Part shown: positions 26,308 to 32,985 of the stretch, piece by piece
Position numbering within the stretch: the first letter of the stretch is position 1
How the letters are laid out: every line of letters starts with the position of its first letter
DNA from: Burkholderia sp. FERM BP-3421
GTDB taxonomy: Bacteria > Pseudomonadota > Gammaproteobacteria > Burkholderiales > Burkholderiaceae
Assembly: GCF_028657905.1 (NCBI RefSeq)
Contig: NZ_CP117782.1
Location: 248,001-312,000 of the forward strand
Direction of reading: 5' to 3'
Length of the DNA stretch: 64,000 nt
Position numbers and translations under genes: made by a program
The notes under the pieces: model-generated
Databases searched by the model: none
The model's input: the letters and a program-made list of their open reading frames with translations, nothing else
What the model was told of the DNA's origin: nothing

Positions 26308-27696
26308 CTAGAACGTGTACGGGAATCGCACGCCCACGACAAAGTTCGGCGCGTCGGGCGTGAGCCCGATGGAGACCGACGCATTCATCGTCAGGTGCTT
26401 GTTGAACACGTGGTTGAGGCCAAAATTGACCGTCGACGCCGTGGTCTGACTACCCGGTACTTTCTGCCATCCCTGGCCGGGGGCTTGGGTTTCGGTTTGT
26501 GGTTCGATCGCCATCGTGTACGAGATGCTCGCCGAGTCGCGCTCGGAGAACGCAAGCGCGACGCCGCCGCCGAACTGGATGATGTCGCCGAGTTTCACCT
26601 TGGCGGGTTCGGTCTGCCCGACCACCGACGAGATGTCGGAGAACGAGCGCGCGACGTTGTACGTATACGAGAGGCTGCCGAACAGCACGATCGGGTCGTA
26701 GGTCTTCAGCGCCGACACGCCGGCCGTGATCGCCCACATGCCGGTGCCGGTCGGCAGCTTGTCCGGCGCGACCAGGTTGGTGTTGTTCGGATCGATCTGT
26801 TCGAGCTTGATGCCGAACGGCGAGGTGCCGGTCGGCGTCTTGACGCGCAGGCTGGCCACGATGTCGGGCATGTTCTGCGTTTCCTTCAGGATCTGGTAGT
26901 AGAGCCCGAAGTTGACGTCGCCGAGCGCGTGCGAATTCACGGTCGAGTCGGACAGCGTGCTCGCCGCGCCGCCCGCGCCGCCGACGATGAAGCTGCTGGT
27001 GCGGTACAGGTAGGGCACGTCGACGTCGATGTTGATCCGGCTGGTGAGGCCGTAGCGGACGTCGACGTCGGTCATCAGCTGGTGCGACTTGGTCTCGCCG
27101 AGATTCAGGTTGCCGAGGAAGATCGCGTCGAGCGCCAGGAACCCGGACAACTGCAACTGGCGGCGGTCGTAGTAGGTGTCGCTGATGCCCCAGTCGATCG
27201 TCAGCTTGTGATCGAAGAGCGGCGCATGCTCGCGCTGCACGACCGCGTTCTCGGCCTCGGTGCGGCTCGGCTGGGCGGCCTTGTTGTCGGTGCCGATGGT
27301 GCCGGCCGACCCGCTCGCCGCGCTGCCCTCCGACGATGGCGGCACGGGCGGCGTGACGGGCACGCCGGTCGCGGTGCCGGTGCCTTCGCCGCCCGCGGGC
27401 GAGATCGGCGTGTACTGCGCCACCGTGGTCGGTGCGCCCACGCCGTCGGCGCTGCCGCCGGGCACGCCGCGACCGCGCTGCGCCATCTGCAGGTCGATGA
27501 CCTGCTGCTCGAGCGCGTCGATCTTGCGTTGTTGTTCGTCGACGACTTTCATCAGCGTATTCAGGCGGTCTTCCATTGACTGATCCGCAAGCGCCTGCGC
27601 GCTTGCCCCCTGCGCCAGCGCGAACAACAGGGCGGCGGCCGGAATGGCCGCGAGCGCGTGGCGTGGCAAGTACTTGTTCAACCTTGTGTGGTGCAT
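26308..27696 (-). CDS. FapF-like outer-membrane protein: coiled coil plus beta-barrel
   Basis: A 462-residue exported protein. The signal peptide ends near GASAQA. A coiled coil follows (MEDRLNTLMKVVDEQQRKID and on to about residue 72), then a Gly/Pro/Ser/Thr-rich linker to about 150. The rest is a beta-barrel domain ending NFVVGVRFPYTF, with the terminal phenylalanine recognised by the BAM machinery. This layout is that of FapF, the trimeric channel that exports Fap amyloid subunits in Pseudomonas. Its position as last structural gene after a C39 peptidase and a FapE-like gene supports the call. A generic phenol-degradation MetA-type porin fold is the alternative. Confidence 0.75.
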   Translation of the reverse strand: MHHTRLNKYLPRHALAAIPAAALLFALAQGASAQALADQSMEDRLNTLMKVVDEQQRKIDALEQQVIDLQMAQRGRGVPGGSADGVGAPTTVAQYTPISPAGGEGTGTATGVPVTPPVPPSSEGSAASGSAGTIGTDNKAAQPSRTEAENAVVQREHAPLFDHKLTIDWGISDTYYDRRQLQLSGFLALDAIFLGNLNLGETKSHQLMTDVDVRYGLTSRINIDVDVPYLYRTSSFIVGGAGGAASTLSDSTVNSHALGDVNFGLYYQILKETQNMPDIVASLRVKTPTGTSPFGIKLEQIDPNNTNLVAPDKLPTGTGMWAITAGVSALKTYDPIVLFGSLSYTYNVARSFSDISSVVGQTEPAKVKLGDIIQFGGGVALAFSERDSASISYTMAIEPQTETQAPGQGWQKVPGSQTTASTVNFGLNHVFNKHLTMNASVSIGLTPDAPNFVVGVRFPYTF

Positions 27697-27801
27697 GGTC
27701 CTTCCCCCGGTGTGGCCGCCGCGCGTCGGCTCATCGAACCGGTGCGCGGCCGCCTGGAACGGCGCATCTGCATGGTGAGGCCGAGCGGTTTGCGAGCCGC
27801 G

Positions 27802-28626
27802 TTATCTCCTTGTCATGACGCTGTTTTGCAGCGCTTGAAGAATCCCCATCTGTCTCAGCGTGGACGCCGACATCTGCTGGGTCTGCAGTTGCAACTGCAG
27901 TTGGTTGCTCGCGTTTTGTGAGTTGCCCGCGATTTGCAACAGCTGGGCGATGGCGCCCGCTTGTTGGGTGTTGCTCGGCGTGATGGTCTGTTGCGCGAGT
28001 CCCGCAGGCGTCTGCAGGGCGAGCGCGATGCCACCGTTGCCGAAGGTGATGCCGGCTTTGATCGTGCCGGTCGCGTTGCTGGCGAAGGCGCTGGACGACG
28101 CGCTCGCGCCGGGCAGCATCGTCACCTGCGGATCGCCCGAATTGAAGTCGATCAGCGCGGTGTTGGTGCCGCCGTTGTAGCTGCCGGCCACTTGCGTGAC
28201 CTGCGAGATGCCGTTGACCGAGATCGACTGGCCGCCCGCGGCGACCGCGTTCGGCGTCGCGCCGCTCGGGCCCGCGCCGCCGATCACCTTGGCGAGCGTC
28301 GAGACCTGGGCGGACAAGTGGTTCGCGGCGTTGGCCGCGACCGACAGCGAGCCTTGCGCGACGGCCAGCGCGCCGTTCGGCAACTGCCATTGAGAAAGCA
28401 GGTTCAGAACGAACCCGGAAATCATCGAGGAGTCGGCATACTTGCCGGTCTGTTGTGCGAGCACGTCGTCACCGACGTCCTGCAGGGGCAGGGCGTCGGG
28501 CTCAGTGTCCTGGGCGAATGGAAGGGACAGCGCGGGGGGCGCGCTTTCGGCTGCGATGGCGCTGCTCGCGAAGCCGCACGCGGTCGCGCACCACGCGAGG
28601 CAAAGCGGCGGGAGGTAGCGTTTCAT
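27802..28626 (-). CDS. exported protein in the FapE position of the Fap-like operon
   Basis: A 274-residue protein with a signal peptide cleaved near AIAA (residues 23-26). VGDDVLAQQTGK (51-62) looks like a double-glycine-type leader and recurs in form in three other exported proteins of the operon. The middle is rich in Gly, Ala, Ser and Asn. The last 45 residues are strikingly Gln-rich (SNQLQLQLQTQQMSASTLRQ). It starts 5 bases after the C39 peptidase stop and is 105 bases before the barrel gene. Secreted FapE fills this slot in Pseudomonas; direct sequence similarity cannot be judged here. Confidence 0.65.
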   Translation of the reverse strand: MKRYLPPLCLAWCATACGFASSAIAAESAPPALSLPFAQDTEPDALPLQDVGDDVLAQQTGKYADSSMISGFVLNLLSQWQLPNGALAVAQGSLSVAANAANHLSAQVSTLAKVIGGAGPSGATPNAVAAGGQSISVNGISQVTQVAGSYNGGTNTALIDFNSGDPQVTMLPGASASSSAFASNATGTIKAGITFGNGGIALALQTPAGLAQQTITPSNTQQAGAIAQLLQIAGNSQNASNQLQLQLQTQQMSASTLRQMGILQALQNSVMTRR

Positions 28627-28631
28627 GATGG

Positions 28632-29342
28632 TCAGAAAAGATCTGCCTTGATCAAGCCGAATTCAACGAAGGGAATCGTGGCAGAGCCGGTGCTGAGTGC
28701 CTGCTCGCGTAGCTTGAGCGCCAACGATTCGTTGTTCTGCAAGAGCGGAGAGTCCTCCTTGAAGGGTTTGCCGAGCACGGCGAAAACGAGGCCGTTCCAG
28801 CTTTTGGCGAAATCCTGTTCGAGCACGATGCGATTGCCGAGCGCGGGGTCGGCGAGGAAAATCCGGCCGTTCTCCGCGTGCTTGACGATCACGAAATGCT
28901 CGTAGCCGTCGATGTTCATCAGCACGAGGACGGGAATCTGCAAGTGGTAGAGCGCGTCGATGCCGACCCGGAAGCCGCGTCCGCGCAGCCCCAGCGTCTC
29001 GACGAATTTCTTCATGTCGAGCATCGAGAAGCCGTGCTTGACCACGGTGTCGGGCGTCGAGAAGGCCATCATCCGGCGGATCATCTCCGGTTCCGGGATG
29101 TCGATGTCGTAGCCGTACTTGAGCAGCGTCGCGAGCGCGGCGGAGCCGCAGCTGAAATCGAACTTCTGGTTGACGATGTCGCGATAGCGCAGATCGCGCA
29201 TCGAGCGCACCGTCTTCGTGAGCGGCACGCCGGTGAGCGTAAACGCATCAATGCTCGCCTGCGCGAACGCGGCCGCGCAGAGCGCGCAGCCGGCGAACGC
29301 CACGGCGAGGTGCCTAGGCGACAGCCAGTTTTCCCCGGACAT
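28632..29342 (-). CDS. C39-family cysteine peptidase, FapD-like
   Basis: A 236-residue periplasmic peptidase from ATG 29342, with AGGAG six bases upstream; a GTG at 29357 lacks a site. The signal peptide runs to about FAQA. Counted from the GTG, the catalytic residues are the oxyanion Gln64 and Cys70 in NQKFDFSCGSAALATLLKYG, His154 in GYEHFVIVKH, and Asp170 in FLADPALG. This is the bacteriocin-processing C39 fold without the ABC transporter. In Fap operons, FapD of this type is needed for amyloid export and processing. It sits between the repeat protein and the FapE-position gene. Confidence 0.85.
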   Translation of the reverse strand: MSGENWLSPRHLAVAFAGCALCAAAFAQASIDAFTLTGVPLTKTVRSMRDLRYRDIVNQKFDFSCGSAALATLLKYGYDIDIPEPEMIRRMMAFSTPDTVVKHGFSMLDMKKFVETLGLRGRGFRVGIDALYHLQIPVLVLMNIDGYEHFVIVKHAENGRIFLADPALGNRIVLEQDFAKSWNGLVFAVLGKPFKEDSPLLQNNESLALKLREQALSTGSATIPFVEFGLIKADLF

Positions 29343-29402
29343 ACTGATCTCCTGCACGCGGGCCGGGATGAATGCCTCCCGGCCCGCGTTCCCCTGCTTC
29401 GG

Positions 29403-30845
29403 TCAATGACCGTTGTTCAACGCAGCGATGGCAAGACCGTTGTGTTGGAGGTTGCCCGCACCACCGGCGATGTTCACGCCGATGTTGCCGGTTGCGCCCG
29501 TGAGCGTGTTCGCGCCCAGTGAGGCGGTGCCGTCAAACCGACCGCTGACCTGCGCCGACGCCATTTGCGAGTTGTCGTCCGTCGCGACCATCGCAACCGT
29601 CTTCGCCATGGTCGGATCGACCGTCGTCACCGAGCCGGCGAGGCTGTTGTTCTGGACGTTGCCGACGCCCGACGCGACGTTCACCCCGACGTTGCCCGAC
29701 ACGGCGGCGAGCGAGCCGTCACCGATCGAGGCGTTCAGGTGGAAGTCGTTGATCCGGGCGGAACCCGACGACGTTTGGTTGCTGAAGATCTGCGCGTTGC
29801 CGAACACGTTGCCGACATCCACCGAGGCGAGCGCCACGTCGTTGCTTTGCGCGTTGTCGACGCCTTCGGCGATGTTCACGCCGAGATTGCCGGTTACGCC
29901 CGTGGCAGCGGCCGTGCCGGTCGTCGCGGTCAGCGTGCTGGCGACTTCCGTGTTGACGTACTGCGTCACGCTGCCCGTGGTCGATACGTTGACCGAGTCG
30001 AGCGTGTTGCTGAAGGCCCAGAGGGCGTAGGCGGTGAGCGACGCGCTTTCGTGTTCATGCAGCGATTCGCTGGCCGACGTGCTCGACGAGGTCTGGCTGT
30101 GGCTGGCTTCCCACGCCGCACCGAATTGCGACTCGGTCAGGCTCGCACTTTGCGACTCGTGCTCGTGCAGGCTCGCCGACTGGTTCGCATAGGTGTTTTC
30201 GCCCCAGATCGCCCCGGCCGCACCGACGATGTAGCCGGCGGACGCAGTCGAGACGCTGCCGCCGGCGGTGAAGCCGAAGGGCAGCGGGATCGCGTAGCCG
30301 GTGATGTTGGCGGCGTTGTAGGTGCCTGCCGCATAGCCGGCGCCGCCCGCGATGAACGCGGAGCCGCCGCTGTTGGCCGACTGGTGCGCGCTCGCCGATG
30401 CATTGAGCGACGAGCTTTGATGCGCGTTCGCGTTGTAGTACGAGCCGCCCACGATCCAGGCGTTCGAGCTGGTCGACGATGCCGAATGCGCGTGCATGCT
30501 TTCGGATTCGCTGAGCGATTGCGACTGACCGGCCGTGAAGAACGCGCCGCCCGTATCCGTCACCGACGAATAGGTGTTGTTGACGGACGTCGTGACCTTG
30601 CCCTTCGTGTAGCTCTGATAGAGCGGGTCGAGCGAGACGTGCGACAGCGTGACCGACTGCGTGTTGTTGATGACGGCACCTGCGGTACTGGATACGCTGA
30701 CGCAACCAAACAGCTCAACCCAGCCGAAGATGCCAACCGTTTCCACTACCCCCGTTACGTTGAACAGGTAGGGATTGGGCGGGAACGCGAACGCGGAGCT
30801 GGCCGCCGACGCGAGAACCGCCGCTGCAATGACTGTGCGCTTCAT
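29403..30845 (-). CDS. large secreted repeat protein, FapC-like amyloid subunit candidate
   Basis: A 480-residue protein with a signal peptide (MKRTVIAAAVLASAASSAFA). The C-terminal third has three imperfect repeats at about 317-336, 382-401 and 451-470. Each has the form G-N-[LVI]-G-V-N-[IV]-A-x-G-x-x-N-x-Q-x-N and they are spaced 65-69 residues apart. Three Gln/Asn-rich repeats with linkers are the design of Pseudomonas FapB and FapC. The middle (about 105-275) is Ser-rich with His/Glu boxes (SLHEHES at 225 and 261; MHAHS at 117). It lies 28 bases behind the smaller repeat protein and upstream of the C39 peptidase. A direct amyloid test is lacking. Confidence 0.75.
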   Translation of the reverse strand: MKRTVIAAAVLASAASSAFAFPPNPYLFNVTGVVETVGIFGWVELFGCVSVSSTAGAVINNTQSVTLSHVSLDPLYQSYTKGKVTTSVNNTYSSVTDTGGAFFTAGQSQSLSESESMHAHSASSTSSNAWIVGGSYYNANAHQSSSLNASASAHQSANSGGSAFIAGGAGYAAGTYNAANITGYAIPLPFGFTAGGSVSTASAGYIVGAAGAIWGENTYANQSASLHEHESQSASLTESQFGAAWEASHSQTSSSTSASESLHEHESASLTAYALWAFSNTLDSVNVSTTGSVTQYVNTEVASTLTATTGTAAATGVTGNLGVNIAEGVDNAQSNDVALASVDVGNVFGNAQIFSNQTSSGSARINDFHLNASIGDGSLAAVSGNVGVNVASGVGNVQNNSLAGSVTTVDPTMAKTVAMVATDDNSQMASAQVSGRFDGTASLGANTLTGATGNIGVNIAGGAGNLQHNGLAIAALNNGH

Positions 30846-30873
30846 AATACGCTCCGATACGGATGTGGCTTAG

Positions 30874-31521
30874 TTAAAAAAGAGTGCCCGCCGGGGGACG
30901 GAGCACAAAACTGTTGGCCGTGGCATTACCGGCTCCGGCCGTCTGGTTGACTTGTACGATGCCGCTGATATGCTTGAAAGCGTCGCCGCTAATCGACACT
31001 TCGCGCATGTCCTGGCCCCCCGTCGGTCGTCCCAGGTTTCCGCTTCTGGGGGCCGCCTCGGATAATTCGGTATCCGACACGGTCTCCACTCCCGCGCCCA
31101 GCACGCCGACTGCCGCGCTGTTGCGCTGAAGATTGGCTGTGCCCGCGCTCTGATTCACCATCAGCACGCCAGACACATTCGAGAACGCATTGCCCGCGAT
31201 GCCAGCCGTCGCGTTGCCCGTATGGGCGACGGCGTACGCGAGCTGTTCGGAAGTCGCGCTTGCCGCGCCTCCCGCTCCACTGATCACCAGCTGATTGGCC
31301 TGGACGTTGTCGAGGCCCGCCGTTTCATTCACCGTCAGTACGCCGGTCACGTTGGTCGCTGCGCCAGGGCTGATCGATGCTGCGCCGGTCACGTAGGGCA
31401 ACGCCTGCGCATGCACGGCGTGCGCGAAGCCGCTCAGTGCGAGCGCCAGCGCGGCGCTGCTCAGGAACAGCCAGGGCGCGGTTTGCGCGCGCGCGCGGCG
31501 GGCGATGGGCCGGGCGTTCAT
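30874..31521 (-). CDS. small secreted repeat protein, FapB-like nucleator candidate
   Basis: A 215-residue protein from ATG 31521 (MNARPIARRARAQ), with a signal peptide ending VHAQA. Three repeats at 58-77, 116-135 and 185-204 follow the pattern [VI]-[ST]-G-[VI]-[LV]-x-V-N-x-[ST]-A-G-x-x-N. They share with the large neighbour the core G-x-[LVI]-x-V-N. VSDTELSEA (148-156) resembles a C39 leader motif. The start codon overlaps the stop of the gene before it (ATGA). The same strand-loop spacing as FapB suggests a minor, nucleating amyloid subunit. Confidence 0.7.
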   Translation of the reverse strand: MNARPIARRARAQTAPWLFLSSAALALALSGFAHAVHAQALPYVTGAASISPGAATNVTGVLTVNETAGLDNVQANQLVISGAGGAASATSEQLAYAVAHTGNATAGIAGNAFSNVSGVLMVNQSAGTANLQRNSAAVGVLGAGVETVSDTELSEAAPRSGNLGRPTGGQDMREVSISGDAFKHISGIVQVNQTAGAGNATANSFVLRPPAGTLF

Positions 31522-32003
31522 CGAATGCCTCCCAGCGCGCTCGTGATCGGCGCCACGGCGCTCGTGACCGAGTTCGAGATCATTCCGCCGATGCCGCCCG
31601 TCGGCACGGTCATGCCGTTCGGGTTGCGCGCGACGCTGGTGCCGACCAGGTCGCCGTTGAGAATCTGCGTGACGGCCGCGATGCCGGCGGTGCCGCCGAT
31701 CAGCCCGTTGGGCGCGAGTCCGCTCGAGCCGTGCGCGTTGGTCAGGTCGGTGTCGGACACGAGGGTCGCCATCATCGGATCGAAGGTATTGGCCGGGAAG
31801 GTCGTGGCGCGCACCAGCACGGGATCCTGGTCGACCGGCACGGGCCGGTAGGCGATGCGCGGCGTCACGTCGCGCTCGACGATGATGTCGCCGGGATTCT
31901 CGACTTGCTGCGCGAGGGCGCCGGCCGCCGCGAAGCCGACGAGCGCGGCGCACAACGCGCGGCGCGACAGCGGCAACGGCAACAGATGGAGCAGGGCGGT
32001 CAT
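31518..32003 (-). CDS. small exported protein of the Fap-like operon (161 residues)
   Basis: Starts at ATG 32003 with an N-terminal signal sequence cleaved near GALAQ. No family is recognised. It contains VSDTDLTNAHG (82-92), close in form to VSDTELSEA of the next protein and to double-glycine leaders. The C-terminal 60 residues are Gly-, Ile- and Ser-rich (GLIGGTAGIAAVTQIL, GGIGGMISNSVTS), as in secreted low-complexity proteins. It overlaps the repeat-protein start by four bases. It stands about where fapA (periplasmic chaperone) would be, but no FapA features are seen. Confidence 0.65.
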   Translation of the reverse strand: MTALLHLLPLPLSRRALCAALVGFAAAGALAQQVENPGDIIVERDVTPRIAYRPVPVDQDPVLVRATTFPANTFDPMMATLVSDTDLTNAHGSSGLAPNGLIGGTAGIAAVTQILNGDLVGTSVARNPNGMTVPTGGIGGMISNSVTSAVAPITSALGGIR

Positions 32004-32072
32004 GTCGGTTCCTTGGTTGCGTCGTGCGGGGCGGAGCTTGAGGCCGCCGCGCGGCATACATTCACATTTCAC

Positions 32073-32453
32073 TTACTTGCGGGTGTAGCTCGCGTTGTTG
32101 CTTTGCATCGCGCGCTGCGCGTCGACCGGGATCGGCAACGGGGTCGGCGGGGCGATCTCGTCCCACAGCGTCACGCCGTTGCCGCCGTTGCCGCCGCTGC
32201 CGCTCGTGACGAGCAGTTGCGGGGCGGCCGCCACCATCAACATGCCGGTCGCGCGGCCGCGTTGCAGGTCGAGCGTGTCCTCGTCGAGCTGAGTGGAATG
32301 CTTCATCCACGCAGCGTCGGTGACGAAGGTCAGGAACGTCGTGTCGGGCGGGGCGGTTTCATCCGCCTCCTGCGCCAGTGCGGCGAGCGGCAGCAGCGCG
32401 GCGGCGAGCGCGGCGATGAGCGGGAGTCGGCAGGAACGGAATGCGTGTCGCAT
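32073..32453 (-). CDS. small exported protein, first gene of the Fap-like operon (126 residues)
   Basis: The signal peptide (MRHAFRSCRLPLIAALAAAL to about LAQ28) is followed by a short acidic mature protein of about 98 residues. LDEDTLDLQRGR (56-67) again resembles a double-glycine leader with a basic residue after the glycine. A glycine/asparagine stretch (SGSGGNGGNG) follows. GGAG lies 7-10 bases before the ATG. A sigma-54 promoter ends about 30 bases upstream, so this gene probably opens the operon. No database family is recognised. Confidence 0.7.
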   Translation of the reverse strand: MRHAFRSCRLPLIAALAAALLPLAALAQEADETAPPDTTFLTFVTDAAWMKHSTQLDEDTLDLQRGRATGMLMVAAAPQLLVTSGSGGNGGNGVTLWDEIAPPTPLPIPVDAQRAMQSNNASYTRK

Positions 32454-32481
32454 GGCATGTCTCCGGTGTGCGGGTCATTGA

Positions 32482-32496
32482 GCGAAATGCGTGCCA
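32482..32496 (-). promoter_or_regulatory. sigma-54 (-24/-12) promoter of the Fap-like operon
   Basis: On the minus strand the sequence reads TGGCACG-CATT-TCGCT. The -24 element TGGCACG is perfect. The -12 element keeps the essential GC and differs from TTGCT at one base. The predicted start near 32470 gives a 5' leader of about 17 bases with the GGAG of the first gene. Confidence 0.78.
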
Positions 32497-32571
32497 TCGC
32501 GCGCAATCCGTTGTCGCAGCGTGATTCGCGTGATGAGGTGCGCGGCGTCGCGGCCGCAATCGCGGAAAAAT

Positions 32572-32587
32572 GTTTCAGCGTTGAAAC
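32572..32587. promoter_or_regulatory. 16-bp dyad, candidate upstream activator site
   Basis: GTTTCA-GCGT-TGAAAC is a perfect 6+6 bp dyad about 80 bases upstream of the -24 element, where enhancer-binding proteins typically bind. A second site would be expected but none is evident. Binding by activator 1 or 2 is inference. Confidence 0.45.
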
Positions 32588-32985
32588 GAGGGGCTTGGGA
32601 GTACTGCTGATTCACAAAAGACCGACTACCGACAACACTGAAGCCAGACGAATGAAAATCGAATTGAAAATGACAGTCTTTCGGAATATCAGCAGATGAA
32701 TGGGGCTGGGACGAAGGCCTGGAGAGGCGTTGCTGATCGGCAATGATGGTTTTAATGTATTTGCCATGCGCAACGCGTAAAAGTAAGCTTCGCTGAATAA
32801 ATCAACGAGATTGAAAAGGGCCAAGATTTTGAACGGCCCTTTGCATATAAAAAGCGCCGTTTTACGGGGAACGTCGTTCCTAAGCTGTGAAATGGCGGAT
32901 CGAGCCTGTACCAGGCCGATTTGACCGGGCGCCCGGGCATGCCGGGGGGCGCGTCGTGACTAGACGAATCGGGTGGGAGAAAGGC
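32588..32985. other. A/T-rich divergent intergenic region between the Fap-like operon and activator 2
   Basis: About 400 bases without a convincing gene; more A/T-rich than the coding regions, as expected for a site bent by IHF or H-NS. It contains an 8-bp dyad (32815-32822 with 32835-32842) lacking a T run, and a GGAAC-GTC-GTTCC dyad at 32869-32881. GTG 32956 and GTG 32986 are both possible starts of the downstream gene. Confidence 0.5.

Noticed and set aside
30874..32061. A single 395-codon minus-strand gene covering both the small repeat protein and the 161-residue protein
   Set aside because: The first half is in another frame of the 161-residue gene and is Arg-rich. The internal ATG at 31521 gives a signal peptide and fits the overlap with the upstream stop.
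32815..32842. A terminator before activator 2
   Set aside because: The 8-bp dyad has a 12-base loop and no T run on either strand.
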